IMG/VR virus record: IMGVR_UViG_3300032770_000088
Coordinates: 1 to 26,057 of that record
Reading direction: 5' to 3' (one strand)
Length of the DNA stretch: 26,057 bases
Source of the DNA: a virus
The position numbers and the translations under genes were made by a program. Below the pieces are notes generated by a model. The model searched no databases and had not been told where the DNA came from. It saw only the letters and a program-made list of their open reading frames with translations. Numbering within the stretch: position 1 is the first letter of the stretch; each line of letters opens with the position of its first letter. Shown here piece after piece: positions 1 to 7,942 of the stretch.

Positions 1-96
1 TTGGAAGGGGACCGCCCGGCTGTGTTGGCGGCGGGACGGTTCCCAGCTCCCCGGAACCAGGCCGCGAGCCCACCGGCACCGGCAGCATACGCCGGC
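1..96 (-). other. Non-coding stretch after the last lysis gene, weak hairpin
   Basis: No convincing gene is seen between the stop of the lysin-like gene and the window edge. Read on the minus strand, a 6-bp perfect stem (GGTTCC/GGAACC, plus-strand arms 38-43 and 53-58) could form just downstream of the lysis cassette. There is no U-tract, and a stem this short is common in GC-rich DNA, so a terminator role is only a guess. Confidence 0.3.
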
Positions 97-987
97 TCAG
101 AACAGGTTGTAGTCCACCGGCACCTCGTCCGCCGCGCCGTTAGAGTCGCGGACCAGGCTGATCAGCCCCACATCCGACGCGGTGAACGGCACCGAGAACT
201 TCCCCGAGTCCGGCAGCCCCACCCGGTTCACCTCCCACGTGCCCGCCCCGTTGGACCGGGCGGCCACCCGGATGTAGGGGCCGTTGTTGCCGGTGCGGGC
301 CGCGTCGCAGCCCAGCGAGATCCCTTTCGCGGACCCGCCCACGATCGAGATGATCGTCTCGGCTTCCGTGCCTGCTGCGATCATGCCGTGCTCCTCACTG
401 ATCGACGTGTTAGGGACCGGCGGCGCTGGTGCCGGGCCGTCAAAGAACCCGTCCTCCAGCAGCGACTCATCTACGAGGGTGCCGCCCACACCAGGCGCGG
501 TGTCGGTCCACTGGGTGCCGTCCATGCCGGTACAGATGTGCTTGCCCACCCCGTAGTGCGCGGACAGCAGCCGCACCTCAGCGCGGGAGATCCCCGCCGC
601 CGCGTCAGCGGCCAGGAGTTCAGGCATGTTGGAGATCGACGCGTACTGCACAGGACGCCACACGCCCCGCGCGAGCTGCCGCGCCGCCCATGTGGCGCAC
701 TGCGCGGCGGACATGTCGTAAGGCTCGCGGTCCCCGGCGGTCGCGTCGTCAGCGGCGAACACCGCGCAGTCCAGCAGGTGCGCGCCCGTCCCGGCGAACT
801 TCGCGACCAGCGCGTTCCACGTTGGCCAGTGACCGTCGACATACCCCAGGTAGGCGTCCGCTGTGGGCAGCGCCGCGACCGCGTTGGCGATCTCCACCTC
901 CAGCATGTCGCGGGTGATCAGCCGGTGGGTGTCCCGGCGGGCGGCCAGGTTCGCCGGGTAGATCGAGTCGAGCATTCTCAGCGTCAA
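97..987 (-). CDS. Lysin-like hydrolase with C-terminal beta domain
   Basis: About 296 aa. The N-terminal two thirds begins near MLDSIYPANL and carries the segments AYLGYVDGHWPTW, LLDCAVFAADDA, RPVQYASIS and LLSAHYGVG, ending with a DGTQWTD segment. This pattern recurs in actinobacterial and actinophage proteins that I take to be glycoside-hydrolase-like (TIM-barrel) lysins; the catalytic residues are not certain. The last ~100 residues (from about NTSISEEHG to the end) look like a beta-rich wall- or surface-binding domain. It is the last gene of the lysis cassette, two bases after the cysteine-peptidase gene. The start is uncertain: a GGGAG ribosome site (994-998) lies 6 bases before a TTG at 987, and the first ATG is at 975. 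The gene could equally encode a virion-associated or minor tail protein, but its place after holin and peptidase favours lysis. Confidence 0.75.
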   Translation of the reverse strand: MTLRMLDSIYPANLAARRDTHRLITRDMLEVEIANAVAALPTADAYLGYVDGHWPTWNALVAKFAGTGAHLLDCAVFAADDATAGDREPYDMSAAQCATWAARQLARGVWRPVQYASISNMPELLAADAAAGISRAEVRLLSAHYGVGKHICTGMDGTQWTDTAPGVGGTLVDESLLEDGFFDGPAPAPPVPNTSISEEHGMIAAGTEAETIISIVGGSAKGISLGCDAARTGNNGPYIRVAARSNGAGTWEVNRVGLPDSGKFSVPFTASDVGLISLVRDSNGAADEVPVDYNLF

Positions 988-989
988 TG

Positions 990-1565
990 TCAGCTCCCGG
1001 TGTAGGGGACCGCGCCGCCCTCGATGACGTGGCCAAGGTCGATGGGCATCACGTACCCGGGCCAGCGGTAGTCGGCAAAGAGATGCACGCCGCACGACAT
1101 CAGGAACGCGTCGACCAGTTGGCTGCAGATCTCGTGGCCCTGGTCCTTGATGAACTGCTGGAGGCTGACCCGGTGCCCGTTCTGCGCCCAGACCGGCCAG
1201 TCGGGGGCGTGGAGCCGGTGGGCGGCCAGCGCGAGATAGTCCAGCGCCGAGTAGGGGATGCCTTCCCACCGCCCGGCGGTCGCGGCGGCCAGCCGGCGTG
1301 CCGCGTCCGGCAGGGTGATGTGTCCGGTGGACCACAGGTCGTCGGGGTAGACGGGCCGGGCGACGATGCGGGAGCCGCCCGGCTCGGCCTGCAGGCACCG
1401 GCCGCCGCCGACGTAGACCAGGGCGTGCTGCCACTTGGTGAACGCGGGGAAGTTCATCTGCCTGGCGATGACATCCGCGAATCCCTCGGCCGCGCCGATC
1501 GCCAGCCCTCCCGGGCCGGCGATCGGGCAGACCGCGAAATCGCCGGGCTGCCGCAGGTCGGTCAC
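990..1565 (-). CDS. YiiX/NlpC-like cysteine peptidase, probable endolysin
   Basis: 191 aa. The N-terminal QPGDFAVCPIAG, the WQHALVYVGGGRCLQAEPGG block and the later GHEICSQLVDAFL block match the permuted papain-like (YaeF/YiiX, NlpC/P60 superfamily) amidase pattern. The His of WQHALVYVG and the Cys of ICSQLV are the probable catalytic pair. Such enzymes cut amide bonds in peptidoglycan stem peptides or lipoprotein-like substrates. The GTG start overlaps the holin stop by four bases (GTGA), so translation is likely coupled to the holin. There is no signal peptide, so export would depend on the upstream holin. Together with the next gene this gives a two-enzyme lysis set. The family call is good; the exact substrate is inferred from position. 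Confidence 0.8.
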   Translation of the reverse strand: MTDLRQPGDFAVCPIAGPGGLAIGAAEGFADVIARQMNFPAFTKWQHALVYVGGGRCLQAEPGGSRIVARPVYPDDLWSTGHITLPDAARRLAAATAGRWEGIPYSALDYLALAAHRLHAPDWPVWAQNGHRVSLQQFIKDQGHEICSQLVDAFLMSCGVHLFADYRWPGYVMPIDLGHVIEGGAVPYTGS

Positions 1566-1963
1566 CCGACCGGGCTGGCGGCGCGGGGTGGCACCCCACC
1601 ATGGGCCAGCGCGGACAGCGCCGGGTCCCCTGCCGACGGCGAGCCGGCCTTGGGCACGGCGTTCTGGTGGACGAAGTAGCCGGTGATCAGGGTCACGAAC
1701 GTGACGACCGCGCCGATCTTCGCGTCATCGAGCTTCACCCCGAACGACACGAGGCCGGTCAGCACGGCGGTGAGCGCCGGGCCGAGCGCGGTCACCTCGA
1801 ATGGGCGGGCCAGGACCACGGTGATCAGGCCGAGGACCGCTGTGCCGATCGTCGCCACGTAGGACGCCGTGGTCTGGGACAGGAACCCGAACGCGACCAC
1901 CACGCCGAGCGCAGCCGTCAGGACCGCCATGTACGCGGCCGGGTAGTACTTGAGTCCGTGCAT
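1562..1963 (-). CDS. Holin
   Basis: 133 aa from ATG at 1963. An AAGGAGGG ribosome site six bases upstream supports this start over the longer frame from 1984. The protein begins MHGLKYYPAAYMAV and has hydrophobic helices at about residues 9-30, 38-53 and 65-100, the last possibly two segments, followed by a polar, Pro/Ala-rich tail (about 105-133). Size, helix number and position directly before the peptidase fit an actinophage holin that permeabilises the membrane and releases the lysins. The adjacent smaller membrane proteins (2186-2605, 2602-2898) could be antiholin or accessory partners. No sequence-specific holin motif exists, so the call rests on topology and neighbours. Confidence 0.8.
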   Translation of the reverse strand: MHGLKYYPAAYMAVLTAALGVVVAFGFLSQTTASYVATIGTAVLGLITVVLARPFEVTALGPALTAVLTGLVSFGVKLDDAKIGAVVTFVTLITGYFVHQNAVPKAGSPSAGDPALSALAHGGVPPRAASPVG

Positions 1964-2185
1964 CGCGCCCTCCTTAGGGGGCACAGCCCGCCCCGGGCTG
2001 GGGCGGGACGCCTATGCTGGGCAGTCCGGGCGGGCTGACCCGGGTGGCCGGGCCGATGCCCAGCAGCGGGACCAGAAGGGTGCGAAACCCCTGACGGCCG
2101 CCCACCACGCCCCCTGCATGGGTTAGCTGCCGCCCGCCCGGGGCCATCTTCCCGCAGTCAGCCCTTACCTGGTAGGCACTTCCGG
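1964..2185 (-). other. 222-base non-coding gap with several GC stem-loops
   Basis: This is the largest gap in the window. On the minus strand it starts at the TAG of the upstream membrane-protein gene and ends at the holin ribosome site. It holds a perfect 8-bp stem-loop (1987-2007) and two pairs of complementary segments in A-B-A'-B' order (2193-2200 with 2133-2140; 2185-2190 with 2122-2127), which would allow a pseudoknot or two competing hairpins. One open frame (1974-2402) crosses the gap but is low-complexity and overlaps the real gene, so I do not accept it. No tRNA fold was found. A role in timing holin expression is possible but unproven. Confidence 0.5.
1987..2007 (-). terminator. 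Stem-loop just upstream of the holin ribosome site
   Basis: Perfect 8-bp inverted repeat (plus-strand CCCGCCCC at 1987-1994 and GGGGCGGG at 2000-2007) with a 5-base loop. It sits about 14 bases before the AAGGAGGG site of the holin. There is no U-run, so it may be a factor-dependent terminator, a transcript stabiliser or a translational control element rather than a classical terminator. Confidence 0.4.
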
Positions 2186-2605
2186 CTAACAGCGGGCGGG
2201 TGATTCGGGAGCCGGGATGTCCGCCAGCCGCGCCGCGAGCGCCGTCGAGTAGTAGCGGATCTGCACGGCGATGACGATCTGGTCGGTGTGGTCGGCGTGC
2301 GGGAACACCGCCCGCAGCCCGGTCAGCGCGGCCCGGTCCGCGCCGATCAGCGCCATGTCCAGCCGGCGGCGTCTGGCGTCCTGGCGGGTGTCGGTCAGGC
2401 ACCGGGTGTGCGTCTCGGCTTTCAGTTGCCGGGCGGTGGCCGCGTTGCGGTTGATCTGGATCTGGTAGGACGCCGCGCCGAGGATCAGCAGCAGCGCGGC
2501 GGTGATCACGAACCCGATCCGCAGCAGCCGGGTGGTTCTGTCCACCACCACCACCTGAACCTTGGGCGGCTTCCCGGCTGGGGCGTTGCCTGCGGCAGCC
2601 TTCAT
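2186..2605 (-). CDS. Small membrane-anchored protein of the lysis region
   Basis: 139 aa. A short polar N-terminus with RTTRLLR is followed by one hydrophobic segment (about residues 30-47, IGFVITAALLLILGA...) and a hydrophilic, Arg/Ala-rich domain with two Cys, so it is probably a single-pass protein with the C-terminal domain outside. The ATG overlaps the preceding stop by four bases (ATGA). It lies between the coiled-coil membrane protein and the holin, so an antiholin, lysis-timing or membrane-disruption role is plausible. I do not recognise the family. Alternative: a tail or host-envelope interaction protein at the end of the tail operon. Confidence 0.7.
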   Translation of the reverse strand: MKAAAGNAPAGKPPKVQVVVVDRTTRLLRIGFVITAALLLILGAASYQIQINRNAATARQLKAETHTRCLTDTRQDARRRRLDMALIGADRAALTGLRAVFPHADHTDQIVIAVQIRYYSTALAARLADIPAPESPARC

Positions 2606-2898
2606 TGGGGCCTCCTGGCCAGCTCGGCCCGCAGCTCCGCGATCGTGGCGTTCTGCTCCGCGATCTGCAGGTTCAGGGCCTCAACCTTCTCCTCCAGGGC
2701 CGCGACCTGCTCACGCAGGTCGTCACGGTCAGCGGTGGTCGCGTTGATGATCTCGGTCAGCTCCGCCAGGTTCGCCATCCGCTCCGGGGACTTCCCCGTC
2801 CGCGCCACCCCCACCAGGCCCAGCAGGCCGCTGACTGCGGCGGCCACCACTGCCCAGAATCCGAGCGCCGTGCTGGTCACCTCGCCCACCTCCGTCAC
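2602..2898 (-). CDS. Small protein with one membrane helix and a coiled coil
   Basis: 98 aa from a GTG that overlaps the upstream tail gene stop by four bases (GTGA). Residues about 10-32 (TALGFWAVVAAAVSGLLGLVG) form a membrane helix. Residues about 40-95 are a heptad-rich, Glu/Ala/Leu coiled coil (REQVAALEEKVEALNLQI and onward). Such TM-plus-coiled-coil proteins often lie between the tail and lysis genes of actinophages, but I know no assigned function. It may oligomerise at the membrane and regulate the holin, or tether a lysis protein. The next gene is coupled through ATGA. Confidence 0.75.
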   Translation of the reverse strand: MTEVGEVTSTALGFWAVVAAAVSGLLGLVGVARTGKSPERMANLAELTEIINATTADRDDLREQVAALEEKVEALNLQIAEQNATIAELRAELARRPQ

Positions 2899-4127
2899 CG
2901 GATCAGTTTCCCCCCCGGGTGCACACCCTTGCCGGGTGTCTTGGGCTTGCGGATCGGCCCGCCGGGCTTGGCCTTCTTGACCTTCTTGGCGGCCGTGGCC
3001 GTCGGCTGGACCCGCACCGGGGTTGCGTCCACCGCCGCGCCGAGCAGCGTCGCGAAGTCATGCAGCTCACTGTCGATCGGGGTGACCGCCGCCGCGTCGC
3101 TGTCCTCATCCCACTCGTATGTGCCCGTCAGGAACGTCGCGATCCCCGGCACCGACTCCCCGCCGTAGCTGTAGTCCCCCAGCCACGCCTCACACACCAT
3201 CGCGGTCAGCCCATCGGCCCAGTATGTGCCCAGGTCGCATTCCCGGCCGCCTTCGGTGAGCAGTTCCCCGGGCTGGACGACGAACGGGTCCGCGAACGCG
3301 GCCCGCACATACCGTTTCATGACCGCGCTGGCGATGCCCTGCGCCTGCCCGGCGGTGTACACCCCGGCGGAGGAGATGTCCATCAGTTGCTCCCGGCGGC
3401 CGTGCGCGGCCCGCTCAGCGGTGTTCGCCACGCTGGTCAGCGCGTACGTCGCCGGGGTCGTCCCCGAATCCCACGTCGCCTGGTACCGGGCGTACAGGTC
3501 CGACGGGCCGTCCCCGATGGTGCGGCCCTCAGGGTTCACCGCGATCAGGATGCGGTTCGCGGTGGTGGGCAGCGGGTACACGGTCAGGACGTTCCCGGAC
3601 GCGGTGGTCGTCACCGACCAGGTCAGGCCGCCCTTCTGGCAGCCGAGGTTCAGCAGGTCGGTGATGGTCTGTGTCCCCGAGTCGACCTGCTGCCCGGTCC
3701 AGATCCCCGCGACGGAGCCGATGTCGGTGCCGCGCACCCAGTCCAGGCCCCGGGCGATGGCCTGGTCGACGGCGTCGTTGAACACGCCGGTTCCCCACGC
3801 TACCGAGTAGATCGCCAGGTAGTCATCGGAGTAGCCGCCCGCGCCGTGCGCGGAGATCGCCCACCCGTCGTCGGCGGGCTGCGGTTCGTCCAGGATGCCC
3901 GCCCATGTCCAGGTGCCGCCCCGGCACGCGGAGATGAGCCGGCCGGGGTTCAGGGCGTCGGACCGCCAGTTGGGGGGGCGGCGGAAGTTCGCGGTGAGCG
4001 CCTGGCAGCCGCCGGGGTTGGCCCATGCCAGGGCCAGGCTGTCGACGCCGCCGAGCTGGGACAGCCACCGCGCGGAGGTGGGGTTCCCGTCGGGGGTCCA
4101 GGTGGCTAGCTGGGTCTGCCCGCGCAT
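2895..4127 (-). CDS. Minor tail protein, probable baseplate-hub type
   Basis: 410 aa. It begins MRGQTQLATWTPDGNP and has a beta-rich N-terminal region, a middle with GGWxW-like segments (RGGTWTWAGILDEPQ), and a C-terminal Lys/Pro-rich basic tail (AAKKVKKAKPGG). The part around residues 270-330 (AGQAQGIASAVMKRYVRAAFADPFVVQPGELL and following, with DLGTYWADGLTAMV) resembles actinophage minor tail proteins thought to have a hub (gp27/Tal-like) fold. It follows the tape measure and Dit-like protein in the usual tail-tip order. The ATG shares one base with the preceding TGA. The basic low-complexity C-terminus may contact DNA, the wall or a partner; its role is unknown. Confidence 0.75.
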   Translation of the reverse strand: MRGQTQLATWTPDGNPTSARWLSQLGGVDSLALAWANPGGCQALTANFRRPPNWRSDALNPGRLISACRGGTWTWAGILDEPQPADDGWAISAHGAGGYSDDYLAIYSVAWGTGVFNDAVDQAIARGLDWVRGTDIGSVAGIWTGQQVDSGTQTITDLLNLGCQKGGLTWSVTTTASGNVLTVYPLPTTANRILIAVNPEGRTIGDGPSDLYARYQATWDSGTTPATYALTSVANTAERAAHGRREQLMDISSAGVYTAGQAQGIASAVMKRYVRAAFADPFVVQPGELLTEGGRECDLGTYWADGLTAMVCEAWLGDYSYGGESVPGIATFLTGTYEWDEDSDAAAVTPIDSELHDFATLLGAAVDATPVRVQPTATAAKKVKKAKPGGPIRKPKTPGKGVHPGGKLIR

Positions 4128-4432
4128 CAGTGGTACCCGGCTGGCCCGACGATCTGCTTGACGTTGATCGTGTAGTCATAGCCCGCCGGGTGGTTGCCAT
4201 CTCCGGGCTCACCGATCGCTTTGGCGGCCAGGTCCGCGATATCCACGAACGCCGAACGCAGGAACGTGATCTGCTGCCCGGCGGGGAACCCGACCGCCTC
4301 CAGGTCGGCGTCCGCCTGCCCGGCCAGCCACGACTGGAAGTCAGCGGCGTCCTCCAGGCCGCCAAAGACCCGCTGGAAAATGTCGACCGCCTTCTGCTCG
4401 ATCGCGGCCTTGGTCTGCAGATCCCCGAACAC
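4127..4432 (-). CDS. Small putative minor tail protein
   Basis: 101 aa from a GTG. The upstream stop TAG is part of its ribosome site (TAGGAGG, five bases before GTG), which supports this start and implies re-initiation. The N-terminal half is helical (LQTKAAIEQKAVDIFQRVF, then DAADFQSWLAGQADADL) and the C-terminal part is likely beta (YDYTINVKQIV). It ends one base into the next tail gene. I do not recognise the family. Its position among the tail-tip genes suggests a small tail-tip or assembly component. Confidence 0.7.
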   Translation of the reverse strand: MFGDLQTKAAIEQKAVDIFQRVFGGLEDAADFQSWLAGQADADLEAVGFPAGQQITFLRSAFVDIADLAAKAIGEPGDGNHPAGYDYTINVKQIVGPAGYH

Positions 4433-4441
4433 GTGCGCCTC

Positions 4442-4894
4442 CTAGAAGGTGGTGGTGAAGATGCCCCAGCAGTTGAGGACCGTGGCCGAGAGGCCGACAC
4501 CGCGCACCTGAACCGACCCGTTGGTCTGGATGGCGAGCTGCGCGGCCTCCGCCGGCCCGGAGTGGTACCCGACTTTCAGGTCGTCGGTATAGGCGGGGAA
4601 CGCCTGCGCCGCCCCGGGCCGGTACCCGGACGGGAACCCGTTACTGCTGGACAAGATCACGGTGTCGTCCGCGACGGTCGCCCCGTCGCAGGTCAGGCCC
4701 TGGGCGCTGAACATGACCAGGGTCGGGATGATCAGCCGCGTGTACTTGAACCACCCCGAGCCTTTCCCCCACCCGTTCTGCATCCCCGCCGTGTCCTGCC
4801 ACGACACCGCCGCGAGCAGGTTCTCCACCGTCCCGACCCGGGGCACAAGCTGGTCCACCCGCTGTGCCGTGTCGATCGACTTCTCCGATGTCAT
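4442..4894 (-). CDS. Putative minor tail / tail appendage protein
   Basis: 150 aa. A short helical N-terminus (SIDTAQRVDQLVPRVGTVENLL), possibly an attachment or trimerisation helix, is followed by a beta-rich domain (GSGWFKYTRLIIPTLVMFS, DTVILSSSNGFPSGYRPG, IQTNGSVQVRGVG). This helix-plus-beta build is typical of phage fibre or appendage proteins. The ATG overlaps the stop of the large tail-tip protein by four bases (ATGA), so the two are probably made in fixed ratio. No specific family is recognised; receptor binding or tail-tip decoration is inferred. Confidence 0.7.
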   Translation of the reverse strand: MTSEKSIDTAQRVDQLVPRVGTVENLLAAVSWQDTAGMQNGWGKGSGWFKYTRLIIPTLVMFSAQGLTCDGATVADDTVILSSSNGFPSGYRPGAAQAFPAYTDDLKVGYHSGPAEAAQLAIQTNGSVQVRGVGLSATVLNCWGIFTTTF

Positions 4895-7800
4895 GACTCA
4901 CTGCCGATCGTCACGTCCGCACGGTCCATCCACCAGTGCGGCAGGTACTGGCCGGTGACCGCCGGCGCTCCCTGCTGGGAGTAGGTCAGCAGCCGGTTGT
5001 GCTGCGTCGGCTCAACCGAGAACGCCCCACCCGACATCCGGTCGATGTTCGCGGTGATCGACCAGGACTGGTCGCGGTCCGCGTTGGACCCGTAGATCCC
5101 GCCGAGCGCCCGGTTCGCGTCCGGGGCGTCCGCCCAGATGTTGTTCAGCAGCGACGTGCCCGCCACGTTGACCAGCAGGGTCTGCCCGGTCACGTCCAGG
5201 AACAGCACATCCAGGAACCGGTCAGAGGTGTTCCCTGAGGTGACCGCCACGGTGAAGTACGCCTGGAGCTGGCCGGGCGGCAGCTCAGCCAGCGGCAGCG
5301 TCACCGGCCCCATCTCCACGTACCCGTTGGTGATGTCGGTCGACGGGGTCACCGTGCGGGTCAGCGGCAGCGACACCGCTGTGCCGCCTGTGTACGGGTA
5401 CTGCTTGAGGGTGATGGGCAGCAGCCGCGAGCTGGACGGGCTGGCCCACGACGAGGCGATCAGATAGCAGGTGTAGGTCCCGTCGAACCGGGCGGCCAGC
5501 GACCCGATCGCCGGGACGGTGTACTCGGTGGCCCCGTTCGGGGTGTCCGCGCCGTTGCCGACCGGGCACAGCGGGTTCAGCGCCGGCGGGGCGTCCCGGC
5601 CGGGCATGTGCAGCAGCAGCGAGTTCAGCGGCAGCAGCCCCGTCGCGCCGTAGGTCAGCCGGATCTTCCCGGCCGCGCCGTCCCCGCCGATCTGCCCGGG
5701 GGCGATGAACGCGCCGCCGCCGCCACCGCCGCCCGGCCCGGACGCCGGGGTCAGGCCGGCGTGCTGGGACTGGCTGACATCGGAGTAGCCGCCGTTCCCG
5801 CCGGGACCGCCGTCGGTCACCGCGACCGCGCCGGGCCGGCCGTTGCCGCCCGGGGCCTGCCCGCCACCTGAGGACCCACCCGACCCGCCGCCGCCGCCGC
5901 CGATGTCCCGGCCCGTCGGGCGGGTCTGGAATCCCCACCCGCCGCCGTAGTGGATCGGGTCAGATGACCCGCTGCCGGGCGCACCGCCGCCGCTGGGGTT
6001 CTGCGAGCCGCCCTGCCCGGCGTGGGCGCGTATCCCCACCGACGAGTCCCCGGTGAAGTACGAGTCCTGGCCCGGTGAGCCGTTCGCGGATATCCCGCCG
6101 TGGGTGCCACCCGCGCCGACGAACGGATGGTAGGTGCCCAGCGCGGTGACGGGGATCTTGTCGCGCCGCGAGTACTCCCCGCCGCCGCCACCACCGCCGC
6201 CGGCGGTGGTGGCGTAGGACCCTGCGCCGCCACCGCCGCCGGCCCATCCTTCCGTCTTGTCGATCGTGGTCAGCCCGGCCGGCGCGGTCCAGTTGTTGGA
6301 CCCTGGGGTGGTGAACTCGGTGATCGTGGAGTACGACGACGGGCCGGGCGCGGCCTGGTAGGCGATGGGTGCCCGCGCGGACCCGACCGGCGCGGGGATG
6401 GTGTACCACGCGCCGCGCGCCACCGGGGAGCCGGTCGCGGACGCGGTCGCGACCACCGCCGCCAGGTACATGCCGGCCTGCAGCACCGGCCCATAGTTGG
6501 TCTGCCACACGTTGTATGCGTTGATCGCGTACCGGGACACGGTCGTGTAGTCGAACCCGGATGTCTGCTGCGGGATGGGCACCGAGATGAACTGCCAGTG
6601 CGGTGACCCGTCGATCATCGACGCGGACGCGGACTGCTTGTGGCTGAACGCCAGCGTGTTACCCGCCCCGTCGTACAGGGTGACCGCGTAGGTGATGGTG
6701 CCCTTGTGCCAGGTGGCCCACTGGGAGCTGGTGGTCATGAACCCGGCCCAGAACGTGAGCTTGGTCAGCCCGGTCAGGTTCACGGTCGCGGCCAGGGTGT
6801 GATCGTAGACCGGGCTGTCATGCCAGGTCCGTGACCACTTCGCGGAGTGCTGCCCGGCGATGGGCACCACGTTGGACAGCGACCACTGGCCGCCATCGTT
6901 CCACGACTGGGCTGCGCCCCGGTCGATCCACACGTCGTCCAGGTAGTGCTGTTCGTTCGCCGCCCCGGTGGCGAGCACCTGCCCGTTGGGCCGCGCCCAC
7001 ACCGCCCCGGCGGGCGCGGTGACCGCTGCGGTGGCCTGCGTCCAGGCGGACGTGGAGTCGGTGATGTTGGAGCCGCGCAGCGTGGACCCGACCTGCGTGC
7101 CGGTGCCGTCGTAGAAGTCGACGCCCATGTTCGCGGACCGCGCGGACGCCTGCGCCCGCCACCAGCCCCGCGCGGTGACCGTGTCCCCGGCCACCACCGG
7201 GACCATCAGGGCGTAGTTCGCGGACGCCTGCCACATCGCCTGCATCGCCCCGGACGCGGACGAGGACACCAGCAGCGACCCGGCCCCGGTGTGGGCCTGC
7301 GCGGTGGTCCGCGACACCGAGCTGTTCCCCCCGGTCACCCACGCGCCGGCGCTGGCCTCAAACCCGGTGTCGTCGCCGGTCAGCCAGTTCGATGACGTGC
7401 CGAATATGTCGACGTTGACCGGTGACGGCGGCAGCTCCCACACCTGCGAGGGGCAGTTGAACAGCACCGGGATCAGTTCGTCGGAGCGGCCGAACGGCAG
7501 CGCCGGGAACTGCACGGTGATCCGCGACACCAGCTCCTGTTCCTCAAAGAGCTGGTTGGCGGGCTGCGCGGCCAGCGCCTGGAAACAGTCGAACACCACC
7601 GGGCTGCCACCGTCGGTGGTCCACGTCAGCGTCCAGTTATCCGCGTCCAGCAGCTCCAGCAGCACCTCCCGGGCGGCGGTGAGGGTCTGCCGGTCCGGGG
7701 CCTCGATCTTGACGGGGATGGTGAACACCCGGTTCGACACCCGCCGCCGCGACGGCCGCTCCCCGTCCAGCAGGGACGCGGTCATGATGTCCGCGACGGT

Positions 7801-7932
7801 CTGCGGCGCGGACAGGTCGTAGTCGGTGCCGAGGGTGAACACCGCGCCCGCGCACGCGGGGATGGTGGACGCCACCCCGCCGTCGGGGCCGATCAGCTCG
7901 ATCTTGTCCGCGATCACCAGGCTGTCGCTCAC
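4891..7932 (-). CDS. Large tail-tip protein: Dit-like, carbohydrate-binding-like and polyglycine adhesin domains
   Basis: 1013 aa from GTG at 7932. A GGGAGGGG site just upstream and 10 bases of clearance from the tape-measure stop favour this over an ATG at 7962 inside the preceding gene. Residues ~10-160 look like a distal-tail (Dit, siphovirus tail component) domain. Residues ~187-340 resemble a CBM_4_9 jelly roll (starting near DTGFEASAGAWV, ending LDDVWIDRG). A second beta-sandwich covers ~345-500. Residues ~540-760 are extremely glycine-rich with GGGGG runs and open with NNWTAPAGLTTID, the pattern of glycine-rich adhesin domains whose polyglycine helices form the receptor-binding lattice of T-even gp38. 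The last ~240 residues are beta-rich. The protein probably joins the tail tube to the tip and binds host surface glycans; the receptor is unknown. Confidence 0.85.
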   Translation of the reverse strand: MSDSLVIADKIELIGPDGGVASTIPACAGAVFTLGTDYDLSAPQTVADIMTASLLDGERPSRRRVSNRVFTIPVKIEAPDRQTLTAAREVLLELLDADNWTLTWTTDGGSPVVFDCFQALAAQPANQLFEEQELVSRITVQFPALPFGRSDELIPVLFNCPSQVWELPPSPVNVDIFGTSSNWLTGDDTGFEASAGAWVTGGNSSVSRTTAQAHTGAGSLLVSSSASGAMQAMWQASANYALMVPVVAGDTVTARGWWRAQASARSANMGVDFYDGTGTQVGSTLRGSNITDSTSAWTQATAAVTAPAGAVWARPNGQVLATGAANEQHYLDDVWIDRGAAQSWNDGGQWSLSNVVPIAGQHSAKWSRTWHDSPVYDHTLAATVNLTGLTKLTFWAGFMTTSSQWATWHKGTITYAVTLYDGAGNTLAFSHKQSASASMIDGSPHWQFISVPIPQQTSGFDYTTVSRYAINAYNVWQTNYGPVLQAGMYLAAVVATASATGSPVARGAWYTIPAPVGSARAPIAYQAAPGPSSYSTITEFTTPGSNNWTAPAGLTTIDKTEGWAGGGGGAGSYATTAGGGGGGGGEYSRRDKIPVTALGTYHPFVGAGGTHGGISANGSPGQDSYFTGDSSVGIRAHAGQGGSQNPSGGGAPGSGSSDPIHYGGGWGFQTRPTGRDIGGGGGGSGGSSGGGQAPGGNGRPGAVAVTDGGPGGNGGYSDVSQSQHAGLTPASGPGGGGGGGAFIAPGQIGGDGAAGKIRLTYGATGLLPLNSLLLHMPGRDAPPALNPLCPVGNGADTPNGATEYTVPAIGSLAARFDGTYTCYLIASSWASPSSSRLLPITLKQYPYTGGTAVSLPLTRTVTPSTDITNGYVEMGPVTLPLAELPPGQLQAYFTVAVTSGNTSDRFLDVLFLDVTGQTLLVNVAGTSLLNNIWADAPDANRALGGIYGSNADRDQSWSITANIDRMSGGAFSVEPTQHNRLLTYSQQGAPAVTGQYLPHWWMDRADVTIGSES
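5653..6318 (-). repeat. Glycine-rich adhesin-like region within the tail-tip gene
   Basis: About 220 codons with many GGN runs, including GGGGGGGG, GPGGGGGGG and GGGGGGSGGSSGG tracts separated by short loops. The variable loops between polyglycine segments are where receptor specificity lies in known polyglycine adhesins. The DNA is a low-complexity CCG/GCC tract on the plus strand and is prone to slippage and recombination. Confidence 0.7.
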
Positions 7933-7942
7933 TGCCCCTCCC

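Noticed and set aside
1-1005. 334-codon plus-strand frame from the window start
   Set aside because: Antisense to the lysin-like gene and dominated by Arg, Pro, Gly and Val; no ribosome site or domain.
97-1602. 501-codon reading of the lysin-like gene to an upstream start
   Set aside because: The N-terminal half lies antiphase over the peptidase gene and is Arg/Pro-rich; the real protein starts near 975-987.
2060-2110. Possible tRNA T-arm (GGGGTTTCGCACCC on the minus strand)
   Set aside because: The loop does not fit TTCRANY and no matching acceptor, D and anticodon arms are found.
1974-2402. Minus-strand frame of 142 codons crossing the gap before the holin
   Set aside because: It overlaps the membrane-protein gene out of frame and has low-complexity Arg/Pro/Gly composition; the downstream holin has its own clear ribosome site.
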